Shown here one piece after another: positions 35,561 to 48,907 of a stretch of DNA of 64,000 nucleotides. The DNA comes from Membranipora membranacea. Taxonomy: Eukaryota > Bryozoa > Gymnolaemata > Cheilostomatida > Membraniporidae. The stretch is taken from assembly GCA_914767715.1 (NCBI GenBank), contig OU612067.1, positions 13,149,001 through 13,213,000 on the forward strand, written 5' to 3'. The notes beneath the pieces were generated by a model, which saw nothing but the letters and a program-made list of their open reading frames with translations, had not been told where the DNA came from and did not search any database. A program made the translations under genes and the position numbers. Position 1 is the first letter of the stretch. The number at the start of each line of letters is the position of its first letter.

Positions 35561-38500
35561 TGATCGGATTAACTGGTGGGTAATAACGCTGACTTGAAAT
35601 TTCGAAAAATATACCAAGGGAGGGTATCACGTTTTTTTTTCGGTCAGATCAAAAAATAGTTTTGCTTCCAACTCACCTCATAAGGAGGAGCAACTCCTGC
35701 TGATCTCAAATCTGCAAACCGTTTGGCTCTGCTGCTTTTCATTCTCCGTCAGCGTTCGTTTTAATTAGGGTCATTTTTGCTAAAAAAAACATGCCAAACG
35801 GCACATTGAAAAATTAAATCTCTGTTCGATTCTTATCAAACTCCGACCAGTTCAAGCTCTTATAGGCCTTACTCAAAATCCAGAATATTGGACTCCTCGG
35901 ATTAACTGGTGGGTAATAACACTGACTTGAAATTTCGAAAAATATACCAAGGGAGGGTATCACGCTTTTTTTTCGCTCAGATCAAAAAATAGATTTGCTT
36001 CCAACTCACCTCATAAGGAGGAGCAACTCCTGCTGATCTCAAATCTGCAAACCGTTTGGCTCTGCTGCTTTTCATTCTCCGTCAGCGTTCGTTTTAATTA
36101 GGGTCATTTTTGCTAAAAAAAACATGCCAAACGGCAGCATTGAAAAATTAAATCTCTGTGCGATTCTTATCAAACTCCGACCAGTTCAAGCTCTTATTGG
36201 CCTTACTCAAAATCCAGAATATCGGAATCCTCGGATTAACTGGTGGGTAATAACGCTGACTTGAAATTTCGAAAAATATACCAAGGGAGGGTATCACGCT
36301 TTTTTTTCGCTCAGATCAAAAAATAGATTTGCATCCAACTCACCTCATAAGGAGGAGCAACTCCTGCTGATCTCAAATCTGCAAACCGTTTGGCTCTGCT
36401 GCTTTTCATTCTCCGTCAGCGTTCGTTTTAATTAGGGTCACTTTTGCTAAAAAAAAACATGCCAAACGGCAGCATTGAAAAATTAAATCTCTGTTTGATT
36501 CTTATTAAACTCCGACCAGTTCAAGCTCTTATTGGCCTTACTCAAAATCCAGAATATCGGAATCCTCGGATTAACTGGTGGGTAATAACGCTGACTTCAA
36601 ATTTCGATAAATATACCAAGGGAGGGTATCACGCTTTTTTTTCGCTCAGATCAAAAAATAGATTTGCTTCCAACTCACCTCATAAGGAGGAGGAACTCCT
36701 GCTGATCTCAAATCTGCAAACCGTTTGGCTCTGCTGCTTTTCATTCTCCGTCAGCGTTCGTTTTAATTAGGGTCACTTTTGCTAAAAAAAAACATGCCAA
36801 ACGGCAGCATTGAAAAATTAAATCTCTGTTCGATTCTTATCAAACTCCGACCAGTTCAAGCTCTTATTGGCCTTACTCAAAATCCAGAATATCGGAATCC
36901 TCGGATTTACTGGTGGGTAATAACGCTGACTTGAAATTTCGAAAAATATACCAAGGGAGGGTATCACGCTTTTTTTTCGCTCAGATCAAAAAATAGATTT
37001 GCTTCCAACTCACCTCATAAGGAGGAGCAACTCCTGCTGATCTCAAATCTGCAAACCGTTTGGCTCTGCTGCTTTTCATTCTCCGTCAGCGTTCGTTTTA
37101 AATAGGGTCACTTTTGCTAAAAAAAAACATGCCGAACGGCAGCATTGAAAAATTAAATCTCTGTTCGATTCTTATCAAACTCCGACCAGTTCAAGCTCTT
37201 ATTGGCCTTACTCAAAATCCAGAATATCGGAATCCTCGGATTAACTGGTGGGTAATAACGCTGACTTGAAATTTCGAAAAATATACCAAGGGAGGGTATC
37301 ACGCTTTTTTTTCGCTCAGATAAAAAAATAGAGTTGCTTCCAACTCACCTCATAAGGAGGAGCAACTCCTGCTGATCTCAAATCTGCAAACCGTTTGGCT
37401 CTGCTGCTTTTCATTCTGCGTCACCGTTCGTTTTAATTAGGGTCACTTTTGCTAAAAAAAACCATGCCAAACGGCAGCATTGGAAAATTAAATCTCTGTT
37501 CGATTCTTATCAAACTCCAACCAGTTCAAGCTCTTATTGGCCTTACTCAAAATCCAGAATATCGGAATCCTCGGATTAACTGGTGGGGAATAACGCTGAC
37601 TTGAAATTTCGAAAAATACACCAAGGCAGGGTATCACGCTTTTTTTTCGCTCAGATCAAAAAATAGATTTGCTTCCAACTCACCTCATAAGGAGGAGCAA
37701 CTCCTGCTGATCTCAAATCTGCAAACCGTTTGGCTCTGCTGCTTTTCATTCTCCGTCAGCGTTCGTTTTAATTAGGGTCACTTTTGCTAAAAAAAAACAT
37801 GCCAAACGGCAGCATTGAAAAATTAAATCTCTGTTCGATTCTTATCAAACTCCAACCAGTTCAAGCTCTTATCGGCCTTACTCAAAATCCAGAATATCGG
37901 AATCCTCGGATTAACTGGTGGGTAATAACGCTGACTTGAAATTTCGAGAAATATACCAAGGGAGGGTATCACGCTTTTTTTTCGCTCAGATCAAAAAATA
38001 GATTTGCTTCCAACTCACCTCATAAGGAGGAGCAACTCCTGCTGATCTCAAATCTGCAAACCGTTTGGCTCTGCTGCTTTTCATTCTCCGTCAGCGTTCG
38101 TTTTAATTAGGGTCACTTTTGCCAAAAAAAAACATGCCAAACGGCAGCATTGAAAATTTAAATCTCTGTTCGATTCTTATCAAACTCCGACCAGTTCAAG
38201 CTCTTATTGGCCTTACTCAAAATCCAGAATATCGGAATCCTCGGATTAACTGGTGGGTAATAACGCTGACTTGAAATTTCGAAAACTATACCAAGGGAGG
38301 GTATCACGCTTTTTTTTCGCTCAGATCAAAAAATAGATTTGCTTCCAACTCACCTCATAAGGAGGAGCAACTCCTGCTGATCTCAAATCTGCAAACCGTT
38401 TGGCTCTCCTGCTTTTCATTCTCCGTCAGCGCTCGTTTTAATTAGGGTCACTTTTGCTAAAAAAAAACATGCCGAACGGCAGCATTGAAAAATTAAATCT

Positions 38501-39014
38501 CTGTCCGATTCTTATCAAACTCCGACCAGTTCAAGCTCTTATTGGCCTTACTCAAAATCCAGAGTATCCAAATCCTCGGATTAACTGGTGGGTAATAACG
38601 CTGACTTGAAATTTCGAAAAATATACCAAGGGAGGGTATCACACTTTTTTTTCGCTCAGATCAAAAAATAGATTTGCTTCCAACTCACCTCATAAGGAGG
38701 AGCAACTCCTGCTGATCTCAAATCTGCAAACCGTTTGGCTCTGCTGCTTTTCATTCTCCGTCAGCGTTCGTTTTAATTAGGGTCACTTTTGCTAAAAAAA
38801 AACATGCCAAACGGCAGCATTGAAAAATTAAATCTCTGTTCGATTTTTATCAAACTCCGACCAGTTCAAGCTCTTATTGGCCTTACTCAAAATCCAGAAT
38901 ATCGGAATCCTCGGATTTACTGGTGGGTAATAACGCTGACTTGAAATTTCGAAAAATATACCAAGGGAGGGTATCACGCTTTTTTTTCGCTCAGATCAAA
39001 AAATAGATTTGCTA
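34998..39014 (+). repeat. 12-monomer HOR, copy 1 (4,017 bp)
   Basis: At every diagnostic site checked this block matches the sequence 4,017 bp downstream. These sites include TTCAAGCCCTTATTGG with CCTTTCTC, CATGTCAAACGG, GGCACATTG, GAACTCC with GGAGGAGG, GCGTCACCG, TGGTGGGGAATAACG, AATACACCAAGGCAGG, TCGAGAAATATACC, GAAAACTATACC and GAGTATCCAAATCC. The left limit is set by GCATCC versus GCTACC at 34,996-34,997. No difference was seen by eye, so the duplication is recent. Confidence 0.85.
35561..36900 (+). repeat. 4-monomer unit, copy 2, nested in the 12-monomer repeat
   Basis: This second copy of the 4-monomer series carries GGCACATTG (a G deletion near 35,805), TTATAGGCC and the GACTTCAAATTTCGATAAA variant (about 36,595). 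That last variant changes a TGA stop and makes one monomer's open frame 108 codons long. The copy lies within, and was itself duplicated by, the 12-monomer event, since the same variants reappear near 39,822 and 40,612. Confidence 0.65.
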
Positions 39015-42000
39015 CCAACTCACCTCATAAGGAGGAGCAACTCCTGCTGATCTCAAATCTGCAAACCGTTTGGCTCTGCTGCTTTTCATTCTCCGTCAGC
39101 GTTCGTTTTAATTAGGGTCACTTTTGCTAAAAAAAAACATGCCAAACGGCAGCATTGAAAAATTAAATCTCTGTTTGATTCTTATTAAACTCCGACCAGT
39201 TCAAGCCCTTATTGGCCTTTCTCAAAATCCAGAATATCGGAATCCTCGGATTAACTGGTGGGTAACAACGCTGACTTGAAATTTCGATAAATATACCAAG
39301 GGAGGGTATCACGCTTTTTTTTCGCTCAGATCAAAAAATAGATTTGCTTCCAACTCACCTCATAAGGAGGAGCAACTCCTGCTGATCTCAAATCTGCAAA
39401 CCGTTTGGCTCTGCTGCTTTTCATTCTCCGTCAGCGTTCGTTTTAATTAGGGTCACTTTTGCTAAAAAAAAACATGTCAAACGGCAGCATTGAAAAATTA
39501 AATCTCTTTTCGATTCTTATCAAACTCCGACCAGTTCAAGCTCTTATTGGCCTTACTCAAAATCCAGAATATCGGAATGATCGGATTAACTGGTGGGTAA
39601 TAACGCTGACTTGAAATTTCGAAAAATATACCAAGGGAGGGTATCACGTTTTTTTTTCGGTCAGATCAAAAAATAGTTTTGCTTCCAACTCACCTCATAA
39701 GGAGGAGCAACTCCTGCTGATCTCAAATCTGCAAACCGTTTGGCTCTGCTGCTTTTCATTCTCCGTCAGCGTTCGTTTTAATTAGGGTCATTTTTGCTAA
39801 AAAAAACATGCCAAACGGCACATTGAAAAATTAAATCTCTGTTCGATTCTTATCAAACTCCGACCAGTTCAAGCTCTTATAGGCCTTACTCAAAATCCAG
39901 AATATTGGACTCCTCGGATTAACTGGTGGGTAATAACACTGACTTGAAATTTCGAAAAATATACCAAGGGAGGGTATCACGCTTTTTTTTCGCTCAGATC
40001 AAAAAATAGATTTGCTTCCAACTCACCTCATAAGGAGGAGCAACTCCTGCTGATCTCAAATCTGCAAACCGTTTGGCTCTGCTGCTTTTCATTCTCCGTC
40101 AGCGTTCGTTTTAATTAGGGTCATTTTTGCTAAAAAAAACATGCCAAACGGCAGCATTGAAAAATTAAATCTCTGTGCGATTCTTATCAAACTCCGACCA
40201 GTTCAAGCTCTTATTGGCCTTACTCAAAATCCAGAATATCGGAATCCTCGGATTAACTGGTGGGTAATAACGCTGACTTGAAATTTCGAAAAATATACCA
40301 AGGGAGGGTATCACGCTTTTTTTTCGCTCAGATCAAAAAATAGATTTGCATCCAACTCACCTCATAAGGAGGAGCAACTCCTGCTGATCTCAAATCTGCA
40401 AACCGTTTGGCTCTGCTGCTTTTCATTCTCCGTCAGCGTTCGTTTTAATTAGGGTCACTTTTGCTAAAAAAAAACATGCCAAACGGCAGCATTGAAAAAT
40501 TAAATCTCTGTTTGATTCTTATTAAACTCCGACCAGTTCAAGCTCTTATTGGCCTTACTCAAAATCCAGAATATCGGAATCCTCGGATTAACTGGTGGGT
40601 AATAACGCTGACTTCAAATTTCGATAAATATACCAAGGGAGGGTATCACGCTTTTTTTTCGCTCAGATCAAAAAATAGATTTGCTTCCAACTCACCTCAT
40701 AAGGAGGAGGAACTCCTGCTGATCTCAAATCTGCAAACCGTTTGGCTCTGCTGCTTTTCATTCTCCGTCAGCGTTCGTTTTAATTAGGGTCACTTTTGCT
40801 AAAAAAAAACATGCCAAACGGCAGCATTGAAAAATTAAATCTCTGTTCGATTCTTATCAAACTCCGACCAGTTCAAGCTCTTATTGGCCTTACTCAAAAT
40901 CCAGAATATCGGAATCCTCGGATTTACTGGTGGGTAATAACGCTGACTTGAAATTTCGAAAAATATACCAAGGGAGGGTATCACGCTTTTTTTTCGCTCA
41001 GATCAAAAAATAGATTTGCTTCCAACTCACCTCATAAGGAGGAGCAACTCCTGCTGATCTCAAATCTGCAAACCGTTTGGCTCTGCTGCTTTTCATTCTC
41101 CGTCAGCGTTCGTTTTAAATAGGGTCACTTTTGCTAAAAAAAAACATGCCGAACGGCAGCATTGAAAAATTAAATCTCTGTTCGATTCTTATCAAACTCC
41201 GACCAGTTCAAGCTCTTATTGGCCTTACTCAAAATCCAGAATATCGGAATCCTCGGATTAACTGGTGGGTAATAACGCTGACTTGAAATTTCGAAAAATA
41301 TACCAAGGGAGGGTATCACGCTTTTTTTTCGCTCAGATAAAAAAATAGAGTTGCTTCCAACTCACCTCATAAGGAGGAGCAACTCCTGCTGATCTCAAAT
41401 CTGCAAACCGTTTGGCTCTGCTGCTTTTCATTCTGCGTCACCGTTCGTTTTAATTAGGGTCACTTTTGCTAAAAAAAACCATGCCAAACGGCAGCATTGG
41501 AAAATTAAATCTCTGTTCGATTCTTATCAAACTCCAACCAGTTCAAGCTCTTATTGGCCTTACTCAAAATCCAGAATATCGGAATCCTCGGATTAACTGG
41601 TGGGGAATAACGCTGACTTGAAATTTCGAAAAATACACCAAGGCAGGGTATCACGCTTTTTTTTCGCTCAGATCAAAAAATAGATTTGCTTCCAACTCAC
41701 CTCATAAGGAGGAGCAACTCCTGCTGATCTCAAATCTGCAAACCGTTTGGCTCTGCTGCTTTTCATTCTCCGTCAGCGTTCGTTTTAATTAGGGTCACTT
41801 TTGCTAAAAAAAAACATGCCAAACGGCAGCATTGAAAAATTAAATCTCTGTTCGATTCTTATCAAACTCCAACCAGTTCAAGCTCTTATCGGCCTTACTC
41901 AAAATCCAGAATATCGGAATCCTCGGATTAACTGGTGGGTAATAACGCTGACTTGAAATTTCGAGAAATATACCAAGGGAGGGTATCACGCTTTTTTTTC

Positions 42001-43031
42001 GCTCAGATCAAAAAATAGATTTGCTTCCAACTCACCTCATAAGGAGGAGCAACTCCTGCTGATCTCAAATCTGCAAACCGTTTGGCTCTGCTGCTTTTCA
42101 TTCTCCGTCAGCGTTCGTTTTAATTAGGGTCACTTTTGCCAAAAAAAAACATGCCAAACGGCAGCATTGAAAATTTAAATCTCTGTTCGATTCTTATCAA
42201 ACTCCGACCAGTTCAAGCTCTTATTGGCCTTACTCAAAATCCAGAATATCGGAATCCTCGGATTAACTGGTGGGTAATAACGCTGACTTGAAATTTCGAA
42301 AACTATACCAAGGGAGGGTATCACGCTTTTTTTTCGCTCAGATCAAAAAATAGATTTGCTTCCAACTCACCTCATAAGGAGGAGCAACTCCTGCTGATCT
42401 CAAATCTGCAAACCGTTTGGCTCTCCTGCTTTTCATTCTCCGTCAGCGCTCGTTTTAATTAGGGTCACTTTTGCTAAAAAAAAACATGCCGAACGGCAGC
42501 ATTGAAAAATTAAATCTCTGTCCGATTCTTATCAAACTCCGACCAGTTCAAGCTCTTATTGGCCTTACTCAAAATCCAGAGTATCCAAATCCTCGGATTA
42601 ACTGGTGGGTAATAACGCTGACTTGAAATTTCGAAAAATATACCAAGGGAGGGTATCACACTTTTTTTTCGCTCAGATCAAAAAATAGATTTGCTTCCAA
42701 CTCACCTCATAAGGAGGAGCAACTCCTGCTGATCTCAAATCTGCAAACCGTTTGGCTCTGCTGCTTTTCATTCTCCGTCAGCGTTCGTTTTAATTAGGGT
42801 CACTTTTGCTAAAAAAAAACATGCCAAACGGCAGCATTGAAAAATTAAATCTCTGTTCGATTTTTATCAAACTCCGACCAGTTCAAGCTCTTATTGGCCT
42901 TACTCAAAATCCAGAATATCGGAATCCTCGGATTTACTGGTGGGTAATAACGCTGACTTGAAATTTCGAAAAATATACCAAGGGAGGGTATCACGCTTTT
43001 TTTTCGCTCAGATCAAAAAATAGATTTGCTA
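39015..43031 (+). repeat. 12-monomer HOR, copy 2 (4,017 bp)
   Basis: This is the second copy of the 4,017-bp unit, joined directly to the first. Agreement at the 4,017-bp shift runs on to about 43,186 and then fails at GTTCGATTTTTATC versus GTTTGATTCTTATT. The right-hand 2.3 kb of this copy is also part of the 4,020-bp duplication described next, so those monomers exist three times. Confidence 0.85.
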
Positions 43032-44730
43032 CCAACTCACCTCATAAGGAGGAGCAACTCCTGCTGATCTCAAATCTGCAAACCGTTTGGCTCTGCTGCT
43101 TTTCATTCTCCGTCAGCGTTCGTTTTAATTAGGGTCACTTTTGCTAAAAAAAAACATGCCAAACGGCAGCATTGAAAAATTAAATCTCTGTTCGATTTTT
43201 ATCAAACTCCGACCAGTTCAAGCTCTTATTGGCCTTACTCAAAATCCAGAATATCGGAATCCTCGGATTTACTGGTGGGTAATAACGCTGACTTGAAATT
43301 TTGAAAAATATACCAAGGGAGGGTATCACGCTTTTTTTTCGCTCAGATCAAAAAATAGATTTGCTACCAACTCACCTCATAAGGAGGAGCAACTCCTGCT
43401 GATCTCAAATCTGCAAACCGTTTGGCTCTGCTGCTTTTCATTCTCCGTCAGCGTTCGTTTTAATTAGGGTCACTTTTGCTAAAAAAAAACATGCCGAACG
43501 GCAGCATTGAAAAATTAAATCTCTGTTCGATTCTTATCAAACTCCGACCAGTTCAAGCTCTTATTGGCCTTACTCAAAATCCAGAATATCGGAATCCTCG
43601 GATTAACTGGTGGGTAATAACGCTGACTTGAAATTTCGAAAAATATACCAAGGGAGGGTATCACGCTTTTTTTTCGCTCAGATCAAAAAATAGATTTGCT
43701 TCCAACTCACCTCATAAGGAGGAGCAACTCCTGCTGATCTCAAATCTGCAAACCGTTTGGCTCTGCTGCTTTTCATTCTGCGTCAGCGTTCGTTTTAATT
43801 AGGGTCACTTTTGCTAAAAAAAAGCATGCCAAACGGCAGCATTGGAAAATTAAATCTCTGTTCGATTCTTATCAAACTCCAACCAGTTCAAGCTCTTATT
43901 GGCCTTACTCAAAATCCAGAATATCGGAATCCTCGGATTAACTGGTGGGTAATAACGCTGACTTGAAATTTCGAAAAATATACCAAGGGAGGGTATCACG
44001 CTTTTTTTTCGCTCAGATCAAAAAATAGATTTGCTACCAACTCACCTCATAAGGAGGAGCAACTCCTGCTGATCTCAAATCTGCAAACCGTTTGGCTCTG
44101 CTGCTTTTTATTCTCCGTCAGCGTTCGTTTTAATTAGGGTCACTTTTGCTAAAAAAAAACATGCCGAACGGCAGCATTGAAAAATTAAATCTCTGTTCGA
44201 TTCTTATCAAACTCCGACCAGTTCAAGCTCTTATTGGCCTTACTCAAAATCCAGAATATCGGAATCCTCGGATTAACTGGTGGGTAATAACGCTGACTTG
44301 AAATTTCGAAAAATATACCAAGGGAGTTTATCACGCTTTTTTTTCGCTCAGATCAAAAAATAGATTTGCTTCCAACTCACCTCATAAGGAGGAGCAACTC
44401 CTGCTGATCTCAAATCTGCAAACCGTTTGGCTCTGCTGCTTTTCATTCTGCGTCAGCGTTCGTTTTAATTAGGGTCACTTTTGCTAAAAAAAACCATGCC
44501 AAACGGCAGCATTGGAAAATTAAATCTCTGTTCGATTCTTATCAAACTCCAACCAGTTCAAGCTCTTATTGGCCTTACTCAAAATCCAGAATATCGGAAT
44601 CCTCGGATTAACTGGTGGGTAATAACGCTGACTTGAAATTTCGAAAAATATACCAAGGCAGGGTATCACGCTTTTTTTTCGCTCAGATCAAAAAATAGAT
44701 TTGCTTCCAACTCACCTCATAAGGAGGAGC
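40711..44730 (+). repeat. Second, staggered 12-monomer unit, copy 1 (4,020 bp)
   Basis: The sequence from 40,711 to 44,887 recurs at a shift of exactly 4,020 bp with no difference seen. The left limit is GGAGGAGG at about 40,708 versus GGAGGAGC. It combines the later part of the first HOR with five further monomers bearing TTTTGAAAAATATACC, AAAGCATGCC, GCTTTTTATTC and GGGAGTTTATC. It has the same monomer number as the 4,017-bp unit but a different content and phase. Confidence 0.85.
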
Positions 44731-47700
44731 AACTCCTGCTGATCTCAAATCTGCAAACCGTTTGGCTCTGCTGCTTTTCATTCTCCGTCAGCGTTCGTTT
44801 TAATTAGGGTCACTTTTGCTAAAAAAAAACATGCCAAACGGCAGCATTGAAAAATTAAATCTCTGTTCGATTCTTATCAAACTCCGACCAGTTCAAGCTC
44901 TTATTGGCCTTACTCAAAATCCAGAATATCGGAATCCTCGGATTTACTGGTGGGTAATAACGCTGACTTGAAATTTCGAAAAATATACCAAGGGAGGGTA
45001 TCACGCTTTTTTTTCGCTCAGATCAAAAAATAGATTTGCTTCCAACTCACCTCATAAGGAGGAGCAACTCCTGCTGATCTCAAATCTGCAAACCGTTTGG
45101 CTCTGCTGCTTTTCATTCTCCGTCAGCGTTCGTTTTAAATAGGGTCACTTTTGCTAAAAAAAAACATGCCGAACGGCAGCATTGAAAAATTAAATCTCTG
45201 TTCGATTCTTATCAAACTCCGACCAGTTCAAGCTCTTATTGGCCTTACTCAAAATCCAGAATATCGGAATCCTCGGATTAACTGGTGGGTAATAACGCTG
45301 ACTTGAAATTTCGAAAAATATACCAAGGGAGGGTATCACGCTTTTTTTTCGCTCAGATAAAAAAATAGAGTTGCTTCCAACTCACCTCATAAGGAGGAGC
45401 AACTCCTGCTGATCTCAAATCTGCAAACCGTTTGGCTCTGCTGCTTTTCATTCTGCGTCACCGTTCGTTTTAATTAGGGTCACTTTTGCTAAAAAAAACC
45501 ATGCCAAACGGCAGCATTGGAAAATTAAATCTCTGTTCGATTCTTATCAAACTCCAACCAGTTCAAGCTCTTATTGGCCTTACTCAAAATCCAGAATATC
45601 GGAATCCTCGGATTAACTGGTGGGGAATAACGCTGACTTGAAATTTCGAAAAATACACCAAGGCAGGGTATCACGCTTTTTTTTCGCTCAGATCAAAAAA
45701 TAGATTTGCTTCCAACTCACCTCATAAGGAGGAGCAACTCCTGCTGATCTCAAATCTGCAAACCGTTTGGCTCTGCTGCTTTTCATTCTCCGTCAGCGTT
45801 CGTTTTAATTAGGGTCACTTTTGCTAAAAAAAAACATGCCAAACGGCAGCATTGAAAAATTAAATCTCTGTTCGATTCTTATCAAACTCCAACCAGTTCA
45901 AGCTCTTATCGGCCTTACTCAAAATCCAGAATATCGGAATCCTCGGATTAACTGGTGGGTAATAACGCTGACTTGAAATTTCGAGAAATATACCAAGGGA
46001 GGGTATCACGCTTTTTTTTCGCTCAGATCAAAAAATAGATTTGCTTCCAACTCACCTCATAAGGAGGAGCAACTCCTGCTGATCTCAAATCTGCAAACCG
46101 TTTGGCTCTGCTGCTTTTCATTCTCCGTCAGCGTTCGTTTTAATTAGGGTCACTTTTGCCAAAAAAAAACATGCCAAACGGCAGCATTGAAAATTTAAAT
46201 CTCTGTTCGATTCTTATCAAACTCCGACCAGTTCAAGCTCTTATTGGCCTTACTCAAAATCCAGAATATCGGAATCCTCGGATTAACTGGTGGGTAATAA
46301 CGCTGACTTGAAATTTCGAAAACTATACCAAGGGAGGGTATCACGCTTTTTTTTCGCTCAGATCAAAAAATAGATTTGCTTCCAACTCACCTCATAAGGA
46401 GGAGCAACTCCTGCTGATCTCAAATCTGCAAACCGTTTGGCTCTCCTGCTTTTCATTCTCCGTCAGCGCTCGTTTTAATTAGGGTCACTTTTGCTAAAAA
46501 AAAACATGCCGAACGGCAGCATTGAAAAATTAAATCTCTGTCCGATTCTTATCAAACTCCGACCAGTTCAAGCTCTTATTGGCCTTACTCAAAATCCAGA
46601 GTATCCAAATCCTCGGATTAACTGGTGGGTAATAACGCTGACTTGAAATTTCGAAAAATATACCAAGGGAGGGTATCACACTTTTTTTTCGCTCAGATCA
46701 AAAAATAGATTTGCTTCCAACTCACCTCATAAGGAGGAGCAACTCCTGCTGATCTCAAATCTGCAAACCGTTTGGCTCTGCTGCTTTTCATTCTCCGTCA
46801 GCGTTCGTTTTAATTAGGGTCACTTTTGCTAAAAAAAAACATGCCAAACGGCAGCATTGAAAAATTAAATCTCTGTTCGATTTTTATCAAACTCCGACCA
46901 GTTCAAGCTCTTATTGGCCTTACTCAAAATCCAGAATATCGGAATCCTCGGATTTACTGGTGGGTAATAACGCTGACTTGAAATTTCGAAAAATATACCA
47001 AGGGAGGGTATCACGCTTTTTTTTCGCTCAGATCAAAAAATAGATTTGCTACCAACTCACCTCATAAGGAGGAGCAACTCCTGCTGATCTCAAATCTGCA
47101 AACCGTTTGGCTCTGCTGCTTTTCATTCTCCGTCAGCGTTCGTTTTAATTAGGGTCACTTTTGCTAAAAAAAAACATGCCAAACGGCAGCATTGAAAAAT
47201 TAAATCTCTGTTCGATTTTTATCAAACTCCGACCAGTTCAAGCTCTTATTGGCCTTACTCAAAATCCAGAATATCGGAATCCTCGGATTTACTGGTGGGT
47301 AATAACGCTGACTTGAAATTTTGAAAAATATACCAAGGGAGGGTATCACGCTTTTTTTTCGCTCAGATCAAAAAATAGATTTGCTACCAACTCACCTCAT
47401 AAGGAGGAGCAACTCCTGCTGATCTCAAATCTGCAAACCGTTTGGCTCTGCTGCTTTTCATTCTCCGTCAGCGTTCGTTTTAATTAGGGTCACTTTTGCT
47501 AAAAAAAAACATGCCGAACGGCAGCATTGAAAAATTAAATCTCTGTTCGATTCTTATCAAACTCCGACCAGTTCAAGCTCTTATTGGCCTTACTCAAAAT
47601 CCAGAATATCGGAATCCTCGGATTAACTGGTGGGTAATAACGCTGACTTGAAATTTCGAAAAATATACCAAGGGAGGGTATCACGCTTTTTTTTCGCTCA

Positions 47701-48907
47701 GATCAAAAAATAGATTTGCTTCCAACTCACCTCATAAGGAGGAGCAACTCCTGCTGATCTCAAATCTGCAAACCGTTTGGCTCTGCTGCTTTTCATTCTG
47801 CGTCAGCGTTCGTTTTAATTAGGGTCACTTTTGCTAAAAAAAAGCATGCCAAACGGCAGCATTGGAAAATTAAATCTCTGTTCGATTCTTATCAAACTCC
47901 AACCAGTTCAAGCTCTTATTGGCCTTACTCAAAATCCAGAATATCGGAATCCTCGGATTAACTGGTGGGTAATAACGCTGACTTGAAATTTCGAAAAATA
48001 TACCAAGGGAGGGTATCACGCTTTTTTTTCGCTCAGATCAAAAAATAGATTTGCTACCAACTCACCTCATAAGGAGGAGCAACTCCTGCTGATCTCAAAT
48101 CTGCAAACCGTTTGGCTCTGCTGCTTTTTATTCTCCGTCAGCGTTCGTTTTAATTAGGGTCACTTTTGCTAAAAAAAAACATGCCGAACGGCAGCATTGA
48201 AAAATTAAATCTCTGTTCGATTCTTATCAAACTCCGACCAGTTCAAGCTCTTATTGGCCTTACTCAAAATCCAGAATATCGGAATCCTCGGATTAACTGG
48301 TGGGTAATAACGCTGACTTGAAATTTCGAAAAATATACCAAGGGAGTTTATCACGCTTTTTTTTCGCTCAGATCAAAAAATAGATTTGCTTCCAACTCAC
48401 CTCATAAGGAGGAGCAACTCCTGCTGATCTCAAATCTGCAAACCGTTTGGCTCTGCTGCTTTTCATTCTGCGTCAGCGTTCGTTTTAATTAGGGTCACTT
48501 TTGCTAAAAAAAACCATGCCAAACGGCAGCATTGGAAAATTAAATCTCTGTTCGATTCTTATCAAACTCCAACCAGTTCAAGCTCTTATTGGCCTTACTC
48601 AAAATCCAGAATATCGGAATCCTCGGATTAACTGGTGGGTAATAACGCTGACTTGAAATTTCGAAAAATATACCAAGGCAGGGTATCACGCTTTTTTTTC
48701 GCTCAGATCAAAAAATAGATTTGCTTCCAACTCACCTCATAAGGAGGAGCAACTCCTGCTGATCTCAAATCTGCAAACCGTTTGGCTCTGCTGCTTTTCA
48801 TTCTCCGTCAGCGTTCGTTTTAATTAGGGTCACTTTTGCTAAAAAAAAACATGCCAAACGGCAGCATTGAAAAATTAAATCTCTGTTCGATTCTTATCAA
48901 ACTCCGA
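44731..48907 (+). repeat. Second 12-monomer unit, copy 2 (4,020-bp shift)
   Basis: This copy follows directly on copy 1 and repeats it, including rare variants such as GAGTATCCAAATCC (about 46,588), AAAGCATGCC (about 47,842) and GGGAGTTTATC (about 48,344). Agreement ends at CTCCGAGCAG (48,908), where copy 1 has CTCCGACCAG. Confidence 0.85.

Noticed and set aside
36444-36770. A 108-codon open frame, repeated at 40,461-40,787
   Set aside because: It exists because a TGA is changed to TCA in one monomer variant, joining two ordinary monomer frames. The second copy is part of the 4,017-bp duplication. There is no sign of a gene.
34998-48907. Assembly artefact as the explanation of the identical 4-kb copies
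   Set aside because: It cannot be excluded, but the two shifts differ (4,017 and 4,020 bp) and the units are staggered. Simple duplicated placement of one read would not easily produce that.
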